Source of the DNA: Oceanicola sp. 502str15
GTDB taxonomy: Bacteria; Pseudomonadota; Alphaproteobacteria; Rhodobacterales; Rhodobacteraceae
Length of the DNA: 64,000 nt
Assembly (NCBI RefSeq): GCF_024105635.1
Contig: NZ_WYDQ01000001.1
Coordinates: forward strand, 3,224,501 to 3,288,500
Direction: 5' to 3'
Each line of letters begins with the position of its first letter. Position 1 is the first letter of the stretch. The notes under the pieces were generated by a model. The model was not told the DNA's origin, ran no database searches, and saw only the letters and a program-made list of their open reading frames with translations. Below, one piece after another: positions 26,785 to 34,730 of this stretch. The position numbers and the translations under genes were made by a program.

Positions 26785-27350
26785 TGCCAAAGGCACCACC
26801 CGGTTGGGCCGGGCTGCTCGACGACGACGAAGAAATTCTCTGGCAGGGCCGCGCCTCCGGGGCCATCACCTTTCGGGGCCGCGACATCTTCCAGAGCCTC
26901 TTCGGCCTGTTCTTCGCCGGTTTCGCGATCTTCTGGATCTCCATGGCCTCCTCCATGGGCCCCCCCCGCAACGCGCCCGCCATCTTCCACTTCTTCCCTC
27001 TCTTCGGCCTGCCCTTCCTCGCCATCGGCCTCCACCTCGCCTTCGGCAAGTACTTCTGGGATGCCTACGTGCGCCGCCACACCAACTACACGCTGACCAA
27101 CCAGCGCGGCTTCATCGCCACCGAGGTCTTCGGCAACCGCAAGCTCAAGAGCTATCCGCTGACCGACAATCTCGTGCTCGAGCAGTCCGCGCGCGGCGAC
27201 ACGCTCTGGTTTGCCTCCGAAAACTTCACCCGTCGCAACAAGAACGGCTTGAAACGCACCTACACCCGGCGCATCGGCTTCGAGCTGATCGAAGACGGCG
27301 CGCAGGTGATGGGCCTGGCCCGCAAGGCCCTCAAGGAACACGCAAAATGA
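26784..27350 (+). CDS. Uncharacterised membrane protein in the pyrB operon (second of two)
   Basis: The 188-residue protein has the N-terminal LLDDDEEILWQGRASGAITF, two hydrophobic helices at about 35-55 and 68-88, and a C-terminal domain. That domain runs TNYTLTNQRGFIATEVFGNRKL followed by LKSYPLTDNLVLEQ, a pattern typical of bacterial PH-like domains. It looks like a diverged paralogue of the gene just upstream. The start overlaps the previous stop by one base and the stop overlaps pyrX by 4 nt. Its role in pyrimidine synthesis is unknown. Confidence 0.75.
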   Translation: MPKAPPGWAGLLDDDEEILWQGRASGAITFRGRDIFQSLFGLFFAGFAIFWISMASSMGPPRNAPAIFHFFPLFGLPFLAIGLHLAFGKYFWDAYVRRHTNYTLTNQRGFIATEVFGNRKLKSYPLTDNLVLEQSARGDTLWFASENFTRRNKNGLKRTYTRRIGFELIEDGAQVMGLARKALKEHAK

Positions 27351-28624
27351 CGACGACCCTCTTCACCAACGTCACCCTGATCGACCCCGAAGAGCTGACA
27401 GAGGCGCCCGGCCACCTTCTGGTCGTCGACGGGCAGATCGCAGACGTCGCCGCCGGGCCGATGGCCGCGCCCGAGGGGGCCGAGGTGGTGGATGGCGACG
27501 GCAAGTGGCTCGCGCCGGGCATCGTCGATATCGGCGTCAAGATCTGCGAGCCCGGCGAGCGCCACAAGGAGTCGTTCAAATCCGCCGGCGCGGCGGCGGC
27601 GGCGGGCGGCGTGACCACCATCATCATGCGCCCCGATACCCTGCCCGCCATCGACTCCCCCGAGACGCTCGAGTTCGTCACCCGCCGCGCCGCCGAGGCC
27701 GCCCCGGTGAACATCCGCGCCATGGCGACCCTCACCAAGAACCGCGAAGGCCGCGAAATGGCCGAGCTGGGCTTTTTGCAGGATGCCGGGGCGCTGGCCT
27801 TCTCCGATGGCGACAAGGTGGTGGCCGATACCAAGGTGCTTGCCCGCGCCCTCTCCTACGCCCGCGAACTCGACGCGCTGGTGGTCGGTCACCCGCAGGA
27901 GCCCACGCTGTCGAGGGGCGCGTCCGCCACATCCGGCAAGCTCGCAACCCTTATGGGCCTGCCCGCCGTCTCCCCCATGGCCGAGCGGATGGGGGTCGAC
28001 CGCGACATCGCCATGGTCGAGATGACCGGCGCGCGCTACCACTTCGACCAGCTCTCCGCCGCCCGCGCCCTGCCGCCACTGGAGCGGGCCAAGGCCAACG
28101 GCTTCAACATCACCGCAGGCGTGTCGATCCACCACCTCACCCTCAACGTGAACGACCTCTCCGAGTATCGCACCTACTTCAAGCTGAAGCCGCCGCTGCG
28201 CGAGGAAGAAGACCGCCTGGCCATGGTCGAGGCCGTGGGCAGCGGCCTGATCGACGTGATCTCCTCCATGCACACCCCGCAGGACGAAGAGAGCAAACGC
28301 CTGCCCTTCGAAGAGGCCGCCTCCGGTGCCGTCGCGCTCGAAACTCTGCTGCCCGCCGCCATGCGCCTGCTGCACGCGGGGCTTCTGACCCTGCCGCAAC
28401 TCTTCCGCGCCATGGCCCTCAACCCGGCCCGCCGCCTCGGCCTGCCGTCGGGCCGTCTCGCCAAAGGCGCCCCCGCCGATCTGGTGCTCTTCGACCCCTC
28501 CGCGCCCTTCCTGCTCGATCGGAGCAAGTTGCGCTCCAAGTCCAAGAACACCCCCTTCGACGGCGCAAGGATGGAGGGCCGGGTGCTCGGCACATGGGTC
28601 GCCGGCCAGCGGGTCTTCGCCTGA
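27347..28624 (+). CDS. Dihydroorotase homologue lacking metal-binding motif (PyrX/PyrC'-like, probably non-catalytic)
   Basis: The 425-residue protein aligns over its whole length with type I dihydroorotases: N-terminal small beta domain, EPGERHKESF, AAAAGGVTTIIMRP, VSIHHLTLN and a C-terminal NPARRLGL. However, the position of the zinc-binding HxH (normally DLHVHLREPG) reads DIGVKICEPG. The region of the catalytic aspartate (normally TDHAPH) reads SSMHTPQDEESK. Both losses argue that it is not an active dihydroorotase. In several bacteria such proteins hold PyrB in a large complex. The ATG at 27347 overlaps the preceding gene by 4 nt. An active pyrC must lie elsewhere. Confidence 0.88.
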   Translation: MTTTLFTNVTLIDPEELTEAPGHLLVVDGQIADVAAGPMAAPEGAEVVDGDGKWLAPGIVDIGVKICEPGERHKESFKSAGAAAAAGGVTTIIMRPDTLPAIDSPETLEFVTRRAAEAAPVNIRAMATLTKNREGREMAELGFLQDAGALAFSDGDKVVADTKVLARALSYARELDALVVGHPQEPTLSRGASATSGKLATLMGLPAVSPMAERMGVDRDIAMVEMTGARYHFDQLSAARALPPLERAKANGFNITAGVSIHHLTLNVNDLSEYRTYFKLKPPLREEEDRLAMVEAVGSGLIDVISSMHTPQDEESKRLPFEEAASGAVALETLLPAAMRLLHAGLLTLPQLFRAMALNPARRLGLPSGRLAKGAPADLVLFDPSAPFLLDRSKLRSKSKNTPFDGARMEGRVLGTWVAGQRVFA

Positions 28625-28690
28625 GGCGGCCCCCGTCCCGCTTCTTCGCAACCCGTGCTATGCTCCCGCCACCCAGCCCGGAGCCATGCC

Positions 28691-29284
28691 ATGCGACTCG
28701 CCCTCTTCGCCCTTCTCATCGCCTCCCCCGCGGCGGCCCAGAGCTTTGATTGCGCCAAGGCCGAAAGCAGCGCCGAACAGCTCGTCTGCTCCAACGCCCG
28801 CCTCGGCGCGCTCGACGAGCGCATCGCCGCAACCTACGCCAGTGCCCTCGACGCCGCCCGCGGGCTCGACGCCGGCGCCGCCGAGGCCGAAACTACGCTC
28901 AAGGCCACCCAGCGCGGCTGGATCTCCGGGCGCGACGAGTGCTGGAAAACCGAGAACGTCGAAGCCTGCGTCGAACAGAGCTACCTGCGCCGCGAGGCCG
29001 AGATGGTGGCAACATGGATGCTCGCCGAGCCGACCGACACCGTCTTCTGGGCCTGCGACGGCAACTCGTCCAACGAGGTCGTGACCACCTTCTTCGACAC
29101 AGAGCTGCCCTCCCTGCGCTTCGAGCGCGGCGACAGCATCGACGTGGGCACCCTCACCCCCGCCGCGTCCGGCAGCCGCTACATGGGCAGCTTCGGGCGC
29201 GAAATCTGGATCAAGGGCGACGAGGCCATGTATCGCGAGCCCGACCCGGACGGCACCGAGCTATCCTGCGTGAAGGCGCAATAG
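28691..29284 (+). CDS. Exported LprI-MliC fusion, predicted lysozyme inhibitor
   Basis: The 197-residue protein has a signal peptide (MRLALFALLIASPAAAQ). An LprI/DUF1311-type domain follows (about 18-110), with FDCAKAESSAEQLVCSN and paired cysteines in RDECWKTENVEACVEQSYL. The C-terminal part (about 117-197) matches MliC/PliC lysozyme inhibitors: FWACDG, then AASGSRYMGS and IWIKGDEAMY, with a last cysteine in SCVKAQ. MliC proteins bind the c-type lysozyme active site through their SGxxY loop. LprI is also reported to inhibit lysozyme. This looks like two inhibitor modules in one periplasmic protein. It is convergent with hemH, 5 bp apart. Confidence 0.82.
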   Translation: MRLALFALLIASPAAAQSFDCAKAESSAEQLVCSNARLGALDERIAATYASALDAARGLDAGAAEAETTLKATQRGWISGRDECWKTENVEACVEQSYLRREAEMVATWMLAEPTDTVFWACDGNSSNEVVTTFFDTELPSLRFERGDSIDVGTLTPAASGSRYMGSFGREIWIKGDEAMYREPDPDGTELSCVKAQ

Positions 29285-29289
29285 CCCCC

Positions 29290-30306
29290 TCAGACCCAGC
29301 CCGCCAGGCTCTCGCCCACCGCATCCGCCAGCGCCTCGATATGATCGGGCCGGTCGTTCAGGCATGGAATATAGGTAAATTCCTCGCCCCCCGCATGTTC
29401 GAAGCTCTCGCGGATCTCCCCCTCGATCTCTTCCAGCGTCTCGATGCAATCGGCGCTGAAGGCCGGAGCCACCACGGCAATCTTCTTCACTCCCGCCTTC
29501 GCCCGCGCCGCCACTTCCTCGACGGTATAGGGCCGTAGCCAGTCCTCCGGGCCAAACTGGCTCTGGAAGGTCGTAATCACCTTCTCCTCCGGCAGTCCCA
29601 GCCGATCACGCAGCAGCCGCGTCGTCTTCTGGCACTGGCAGTGGTAGGGATCACCCTCCATCAGGTAGCGTTTCGGCATCCCGTGGTAGCTGCATACCAG
29701 CAACTCCGCATCGCCCATCTTCTCGGCCACCGAGGCCGAGAGCGCGTCGATGTAGCTCTGCCGGTCGAAATAGGCCGGCACCGTCCGCACCGCCGGCTGC
29801 CACTTCTCCTTCATCAGCGCCCGAAAGAACTGGTCATTCGCCGTCGCCGTCGTCGCCCCCGCATATTGTGGGTAAAGCGGGAAAAACACGACCCGGTCAC
29901 AGCCCGCCGCCACCATCTCGGCCAGCTTGCTCTCGGTCGAGGGGTTGCCGTAGCGCATGCAGAACTCGACCATCACCTGATCGCCGTATTCCTGAACCAG
30001 CCGCGCCCGCAGCGCCTCGGTCTGCGCCATGGTGATCACCATCAGCGGCGACATGTCCTTGGCCTTGTCCCAGATCAGCTCGTAGTTCTTGCCGCTGGAA
30101 AAGGGCCGCTTGGTCAGGATGATCCCCTGCAAGATCGGCTGCCACTTCCACGCCGGATAGTCGATCACCCGCTTGTCGCTGAGAAACTCGTTCAGATAGC
30201 GCCGCATGTCCCAGTAACCGGGGCTGTCGGGCGTGCCGAGGTTTGCAATCAGCACCCCGATCTTGCGGGGCTTCACGGGCGGGTGGTCTGGCGGCAGGTG
30301 GCTCAC
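29290..30306 (-). CDS. hemH: Ferrochelatase
   Basis: HemH inserts ferrous iron into protoporphyrin IX, the last haem step. The 338-residue protein begins with KIGVLIANLGTPDSP. It has the catalytic histidine in LLVCSYHGMPKRYL and the conserved acidic residue in PAFSADCIETLEEI. The QSQFGPEDWLRPYT block is a further family mark. Cysteine residues are present in the middle and C-terminal parts, but I cannot tell whether a cluster is bound. It is transcribed alone, with 60 bp to the next gene on the same strand upstream. Confidence 0.96.
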   Translation of the reverse strand: MSHLPPDHPPVKPRKIGVLIANLGTPDSPGYWDMRRYLNEFLSDKRVIDYPAWKWQPILQGIILTKRPFSSGKNYELIWDKAKDMSPLMVITMAQTEALRARLVQEYGDQVMVEFCMRYGNPSTESKLAEMVAAGCDRVVFFPLYPQYAGATTATANDQFFRALMKEKWQPAVRTVPAYFDRQSYIDALSASVAEKMGDAELLVCSYHGMPKRYLMEGDPYHCQCQKTTRLLRDRLGLPEEKVITTFQSQFGPEDWLRPYTVEEVAARAKAGVKKIAVVAPAFSADCIETLEEIEGEIRESFEHAGGEEFTYIPCLNDRPDHIEALADAVGESLAGWV

Positions 30307-30366
30307 GGGCTGTCCTCGTTGCGGGCTTTTGCTAGGGATAGTGCCCCGGTGGCACGGGTCAATGCG

Positions 30367-31194
30367 TCACCTCTTCCCACCATCCTCGCCATGCTCCTTC
30401 GTGCCCAGCGCGTCGGCGAGCCGCGCGGTGGCCGAACCGGGGCGCAGCGGCTGGGGCTGATCGGGTCCGGGCGACCATCCGGTGAGGAAAACAGTCTCGA
30501 ACCTTGCCGAAATGCGCCCGTCGCCGGTGGCAGTCGTCGCATCATGGGCCACAGCGGCCCGCAGCAGCACGCCGCGTCGGGTCGGCACCCTCAGGCGCGC
30601 CTCCATCGCGTTGGCCTCGCCCATCGCCCGCAGGTCGCGCATCAGCGCCAGCGTGTCGACATAGCTCACGTCGAGCGGCAGCGCATCGGCCACCGGCAGC
30701 ACGAATCCGGCCCGTTGCAGCAGCGCGCCCAGGTCGCGGATCTCTCCCATCGGCAGAACGCGCGGGCTGAGGCCGCCGGTCTCCGCCGCCTCCGCCTCGG
30801 CCAGGGCGGTGCGCAGCCCCGCCAGCGTCTCGCCGCCCAGCATCGCCCCCATGAACAGCCCGTCCGGCACCAGCCCCCGCCGCGCCTGAACCAGTTGCCC
30901 CACCGGGTCCGAAGCCCAATGCAGCGCCATCGCGTGGATCACCAGATCATGCGCGCCCCGCCCGATATCAAGCAGCTCACCGTCCTCGATCACCCGCGCC
31001 TCGGGAAAGGCCTCGCCCCAGATTTCCGGAAAACCCGTCACCACACAGGGCGCCGTAAAGGTTCTGTTAACCTCGCTGAGTCTTTCCTTGATCTCATCAA
31101 TGGCCTGCCCATGCAGAAACAGCGCATCGCGCTCTGCGCGGGCACGGTTTTGAGCAAGGGCCTTGCGGTCGGTCAATTTGGGCGGCTGGGCCAT
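30367..31194 (-). CDS. NDUFAF5/BioC-like methyltransferase-fold protein with degenerate SAM motif
   Basis: The 275-residue protein matches the mitochondrial complex I factor NDUFAF5 in its C-terminal half: HDLVIHAMALHWASDPV, VPDGLFMGAMLGGETL, LSPRVLPMGEIRDLGALL and LMRDLRAMGEANA. The place where a SAM-dependent enzyme has its glycine-rich motif I (usually D/NxGCGxG) instead reads CVVTGFPEIWG. SAM binding is therefore doubtful. Human NDUFAF5 hydroxylates an arginine of NDUFS7, so an oxidoreductase-assembly role is possible here. It is divergent from comF with only 29 bp between start codons. Confidence 0.8.
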   Translation of the reverse strand: MAQPPKLTDRKALAQNRARAERDALFLHGQAIDEIKERLSEVNRTFTAPCVVTGFPEIWGEAFPEARVIEDGELLDIGRGAHDLVIHAMALHWASDPVGQLVQARRGLVPDGLFMGAMLGGETLAGLRTALAEAEAAETGGLSPRVLPMGEIRDLGALLQRAGFVLPVADALPLDVSYVDTLALMRDLRAMGEANAMEARLRVPTRRGVLLRAAVAHDATTATGDGRISARFETVFLTGWSPGPDQPQPLRPGSATARLADALGTKEHGEDGGKR

Positions 31195-31223
31195 GGGCGG
31201 CTTATCAGCGAGGGCGCGGTTCG

Positions 31224-31955
31224 ATGCAACGGCTTCTGCAGGCGATCTACCCCGATCACTGCCTATCCTGCGGCGAGGTCAGCGGTTCCGATGGCGGGCT
31301 CTGCGCGGCCTGCTGGCGTGACACCGCCTTCATCACCGGCCTCGTCTGCGACCGCTGCGGCGCGCCCCTGCCAGGTGACGAAGACGAAGACGACGTAAGC
31401 ACCCCTGCCCTCACCTGCGACGATTGCCTCACCATCGCCCGCCCCTGGAGCCGGGGCCGCGCCGCGCTGCTCTATCGCGGCAACGGGCGGCGCATCGTGC
31501 TGGCGCTCAAAAGCCATGACCGCGCCGATCTGGCCCAAAGCGTCGCGCCCTGGCTCGCCCGCGCCGCCGTGCCGATCTACGAGCCCGGCATGTTGCTCGC
31601 CCCGGTGCCGCTGCACTGGTTCCGCCTCTTCCGGCGGCGCTACAACCAGTCGGCCCTTCTGGCCCGCGCCCTCGCCCGCCAGCTCGGCGCGCCCCTCTGC
31701 CCCGATCTCCTGCTGCGCGCCCGCCACACGCCCCGGCAGGAGGGCCTCGGCGCCGCGGCCCGCTTTGCCAACATGGCCGAGGCCATTCACCCCCACCCCG
31801 GTCGCCGCCACCACATGGCCGCCCGCAAGGTGCTCCTCGTCGATGATGTGCTCACCTCCGGCGCCACCCTCGCCGCCTGCGCCGAAGCCTGTCTCGGCGC
31901 GGGCGCGGCGGAGGTCCGGGTGCTGACACTGGCGCGCACGGTCAAGGACGCCTAA
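31224..31955 (+). CDS. comF: ComF family phosphoribosyltransferase-like protein
   Basis: The 243-residue protein has the ComF zinc-ribbon with CLSCGEV, CAACW, CDRCGAPL and CDDC in the first 75 residues, then the RYNQSALLARALA motif. The PRPP-loop VLLVDDVLTSGATL is at about 207-220. ComF proteins are needed for DNA uptake in naturally competent bacteria, but in Rhodobacterales the role is not established. It is followed 28 bp later by grxC. Confidence 0.92.
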   Translation: MQRLLQAIYPDHCLSCGEVSGSDGGLCAACWRDTAFITGLVCDRCGAPLPGDEDEDDVSTPALTCDDCLTIARPWSRGRAALLYRGNGRRIVLALKSHDRADLAQSVAPWLARAAVPIYEPGMLLAPVPLHWFRLFRRRYNQSALLARALARQLGAPLCPDLLLRARHTPRQEGLGAAARFANMAEAIHPHPGRRHHMAARKVLLVDDVLTSGATLAACAEACLGAGAAEVRVLTLARTVKDA

Positions 31956-31983
31956 GTATGGTCGGAACGTCAGGAGTTCTGCC

Positions 31984-32241
31984 ATGTCTGCCCCCATCGA
32001 GATCTACACCACGCCGATCTGCGGCTTTTGCACCGCCGCCAAGCGCCTGCTGAAGGCCAAGGGCGCCGAGTTCACCGAGATCGACCTCTTCGAGGAGCCC
32101 GGCCGCCGCTCCGAAATGATGGACCGCGCCGGAGGCCGCCACACGGTTCCGCAAATCTTCATCGGTGAAACCCACGTCGGCGGCTACGACGACCTCCACG
32201 CGCTCGACAGCGCCGGCAAGCTAGAGCCGTTGCTGGCCTGA
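31984..32241 (+). CDS. grxC: Glutaredoxin 3 (GrxC)
   Basis: The 85-residue dithiol glutaredoxin has the active site CGFC at residues 14-17, instead of the common CPYC. The cis-proline TVPQIFIG segment at about 55-62 and GGYDDLHALD for glutathione binding are intact. It reduces disulfides with glutathione. The stop overlaps the start of the nitrilase gene (TGATG), so the two are translationally coupled. Confidence 0.95.
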   Translation: MSAPIEIYTTPICGFCTAAKRLLKAKGAEFTEIDLFEEPGRRSEMMDRAGGRHTVPQIFIGETHVGGYDDLHALDSAGKLEPLLA

Positions 32242-33071
32242 TGCGGGCCGCTCTCCTCCAGCTCACCAGCTCCGACGATCCGCTGGCCAACCTGCCGGTG
32301 GCGCTGGGCATGGTCGAGCAGGCGGTGGGCGAGGGGGCCGATCTTATCTGCACGCCCGAGGTCACGAATTGTGTCTCCGCCAGCCGGAAACGCCAGATCG
32401 AGGTACTGCGCCCCGAGGCCGAGGATCCAACCCTCGCCGCCTTCCGCGAGGCCGCCACACGCCACTCCAAATGGCTGCTGCTCGGCTCCATCGGCCTCAA
32501 GACCGACGACCCCGATGGCCGCTTCGCCAACCGCAGCTTCCTGATCGGCCCCGATGGCGAAATCGCCGCGCGCTACGACAAGATCCACATGTTCGACGTT
32601 CAGGTCTCCGAAACGGAAACCTATCGCGAGAGTGCTGGCTATCGCCCCGGAAACGTCTCTGTTCTAGCCCAAACGCCGCTTGCCGTGATCGGCCTGACCA
32701 TCTGCTACGATGTCCGCTTCCCCCATCTCCACCGCGGCCTCGCCCGCGCCGGGGCGCAGATCATCACCGTGCCCGCCGCCTTCTCTCCTGGCACTGGCCC
32801 GGCCCATTGGCAGCCCCTGCTGCAAGCCCGCGCCATCGAGACCGGCTGCTACGTGCTCGCCCCCGCCCAATGCGGCACCCATTCGGCCACCGAGGGCCGC
32901 ACCCGCAGCTCCCACGGCCACTCCCTCGTGGTTTCCCCCTGGGGCGAGGTGCTGGTCGACGGCGGCACCGCGCCGGGTGTGATCACAGTTGACCTGAACC
33001 TCTCAGCCGTAGACGATGCGCGGCGCAAGATCCCCGCATTGACCCACGATCGCCCCTTCGAAGGCCCCTGA
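32241..33071 (+). CDS. Carbon-nitrogen hydrolase, Nit1/deaminated-glutathione amidase type
   Basis: The 276-residue nitrilase-superfamily protein has the catalytic triad: Glu in CTPEVTNC at about 38-45, Lys in YDKIHMFDV at about 113-121 and Cys in LTICYDVRFP at about 152-161. Nit1-type enzymes hydrolyse deaminated glutathione formed by transaminase side reactions. The overlap with grxC, a glutathione enzyme, is consistent with this, although the substrate is inferred. The MarR gene starts directly after the stop. Confidence 0.9.
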   Translation: MRAALLQLTSSDDPLANLPVALGMVEQAVGEGADLICTPEVTNCVSASRKRQIEVLRPEAEDPTLAAFREAATRHSKWLLLGSIGLKTDDPDGRFANRSFLIGPDGEIAARYDKIHMFDVQVSETETYRESAGYRPGNVSVLAQTPLAVIGLTICYDVRFPHLHRGLARAGAQIITVPAAFSPGTGPAHWQPLLQARAIETGCYVLAPAQCGTHSATEGRTRSSHGHSLVVSPWGEVLVDGGTAPGVITVDLNLSAVDDARRKIPALTHDRPFEGP

Positions 33072-33524
33072 ATGGCAACAGAAGTTTCCGATACCCTTGC
33101 CGTCGCGCTGTTCTCCGAGCTGCTCACCGCCGAGCAGCTCGCCCGGAACCGCATGTCGAAGGCGCTGCCCAAGGGTATGGAAATCAGCCACTTCTCGGTG
33201 CTCAACCACCTCGCCCACATCAACGAAGAGCGCAGCCCGGCCCAGCTGGCCCAGGCCTTCCACCTGACCCGCGGAGCCATGACCAACACGCTGAACAAGC
33301 TCGAATGGGCCGGCTACGTGCACATCCGCCCGGATTGGGACGACGCCCGCCGCAAGATGGTCTCCATCAGCCCCTCCGGCCGGTCGGCGCGCGACGCGGC
33401 GATTGCCTCGGTCAGCCCGGTGATCGCGGCCATCGTCTCCGAGATCGGTGCCGAGAAGGTCCGCGCCATGCTCCCCGTCATGCGCGACCTGCGCCAGAAG
33501 CTCGGCGCCCGCGAGGAGCCGTAG
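33072..33524 (+). CDS. MarR-family transcriptional regulator
   Basis: The 150-residue protein has the winged-helix arrangement of MarR proteins: LAQAFHLTRGAMTNTLNKLEWAGYVHIRP covers the recognition helix and wing start, and DDARRKMVSISPSGR forms the wing. No sensory cysteine is evident. It directly abuts the nitrilase stop codon, so it is the last gene of the comF-grxC-nitrilase run. A hairpin follows. The target genes are unknown, and no operator could be identified. Confidence 0.88.
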   Translation: MATEVSDTLAVALFSELLTAEQLARNRMSKALPKGMEISHFSVLNHLAHINEERSPAQLAQAFHLTRGAMTNTLNKLEWAGYVHIRPDWDDARRKMVSISPSGRSARDAAIASVSPVIAAIVSEIGAEKVRAMLPVMRDLRQKLGAREEP

Positions 33525-33542
33525 GGCGGGACTTGTCCCGCC
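33525..33542. terminator. Bidirectional terminator hairpin after the MarR gene
   Basis: GGCGGGA and TCCCGCC form a perfect 7-bp stem with a CTTG loop immediately after the stop codon, followed by TTTCC on the plus strand. It lies in the 28-bp gap between this gene and the convergent gene at 33553-33924 and can serve both. Confidence 0.5.
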
Positions 33543-33552
33543 TTTCCAGGCG

Positions 33553-33924
33553 CTAGAAGCTGGTCTTGCAGGCCTGTGCCACCGGCGCCCATTTCGCCAC
33601 CGGAATCCCGTTCCTCGCCAGCACCATGGTCTTTTCCACCGCCAGCCCGCTCGCATCCCGCGCCGCCCCGGCCTTCGCCGCCACCCGCTCGAGGTCGCGG
33701 ATCGCCCCGCTCACCGCCCGCGCGCCATGCCGCTTCTGCAGCTCCGCCATCAGGCAGGTCCGCCCGCGCCGGTCGGCCTCGCTCCATGTGCCGCCCTTCT
33801 GGCCGATCAGGGCGTTGAACCGTGTCATCACCGCCTCGTCGGCGGCCTCATAGCGTTGCATCAGGTCGGCCGAAGCCGGTGCGGCCACCAGAAGGAGGGC
33901 TGCGATCAGGGCAAGTTTGCGCAT
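33553..33924 (-). CDS. Small exported protein, unknown function
   Basis: The 123-residue product has a clear signal peptide (MRKLALIAALLLVAAPASA, cleavage after residue 19). A mature helical, Ala- and Arg-rich domain has two cysteines (RTCLMA and QACKTS) that could form a disulfide. I do not recognise a known domain. It lies 11 bp downstream of ubiG on the same strand, and is likely part of that transcript. Confidence 0.7.
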   Translation of the reverse strand: MRKLALIAALLLVAAPASADLMQRYEAADEAVMTRFNALIGQKGGTWSEADRRGRTCLMAELQKRHGARAVSGAIRDLERVAAKAGAARDASGLAVEKTMVLARNGIPVAKWAPVAQACKTSF

Positions 33925-33935
33925 CTTGGTAAACT

Positions 33936-34673
33936 CTAGGGTTTCACGCTGGCGGTGACGTAATTGACACTCAGGTCACGCTCGCTCCGGCTCCAGCTCC
34001 AGGCGATCGGATTGAAGACAAATCCCTTCCGATCCACCGGGTCAAGCCCCGCCTTGCGCAGCATCTCGTAAAGCTCGTCGGGGGTAATGAACTTGCCCCA
34101 GTCATGGGTGCCCTTCGGCAGCCACCGCATGATCCATTCCGCCCCCACGATGGCCACCGCAAAGCTCTTGGGATTGCGGTTGATGGTCGAGCAAATCATC
34201 AGCCCGCCCGGTTTGAGCAGTCTCTGACACGCCTCAAGATAGTCCGGCGGCGAGGCCACATGCTCCACCACCTCCATGTTCAGCACCACGTCAAACTGCT
34301 CGCCCGCCTCCGCCAGCGCCTCGGCGGTGGTGTGGCGATAGTCGATCTCCAGCCCCGACTGCTCGGCATGAACCTGCGCCACCGGAATGTTGCCCGCGGC
34401 GGCATCCGCGCCCACCACCTCGGCCCCCATCCGCGCCATCGGCTCGCTCAGCAGCCCGCCGCCGCAGCCGATATCCAGCAGCCGCAGCCCGGCAAAGGGG
34501 GTCGGCCCGGCACGGTCGCGGTCAAACTCGGCGGCAATCTGGTCGCAGATGTAATCCAGCCGCACCGGGTTCATCATGTGCAAGGGCTTGAACTTGCCCT
34601 CCGCATCCCACCATTCCGCCGCCATCGCCTCGAACTTGGCCACTTCCGCCGGATCTGCCGTGTCGACCGCCAT
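33936..34673 (-). CDS. ubiG: Bifunctional 2-polyprenyl-6-hydroxyphenol methylase / 3-demethylubiquinol 3-O-methyltransferase UbiG
   Basis: UbiG performs both O-methylations in ubiquinone synthesis. The 245-residue protein carries SAM motif [51 protein letters not shown] and the C-terminal [10 protein letters not shown], all typical. ATG 34673 is preceded by GGGAGA, which rules out the in-frame TTG at 34691, since that would overlap the Shine-Dalgarno. It is divergent from the iminopeptidase gene with a 57-bp gap. Confidence 0.95.
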   Translation of the reverse strand: MAVDTADPAEVAKFEAMAAEWWDAEGKFKPLHMMNPVRLDYICDQIAAEFDRDRAGPTPFAGLRLLDIGCGGGLLSEPMARMGAEVVGADAAAGNIPVAQVHAEQSGLEIDYRHTTAEALAEAGEQFDVVLNMEVVEHVASPPDYLEACQRLLKPGGLMICSTINRNPKSFAVAIVGAEWIMRWLPKGTHDWGKFITPDELYEMLRKAGLDPVDRKGFVFNPIAWSWSRSERDLSVNYVTASVKP

Positions 34674-34716
34674 CGAAAATCTCCCTCTCAACCCATGGTC
34701 CCGCGCCCCGTCAGCC

Positions 34717-34722
34717 TATATA
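34717..34722 (+). promoter_or_regulatory. Candidate -10 element close to the iminopeptidase start
   Basis: TATATA lies eight bases before the ATG at 34731, so transcription would begin at or next to the start codon and the mRNA would be nearly leaderless. The -35 region is weak, and no Shine-Dalgarno precedes the ATG. This is a prediction from sequence only. Confidence 0.35.
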
Positions 34723-34730
34723 GCTCAGGC

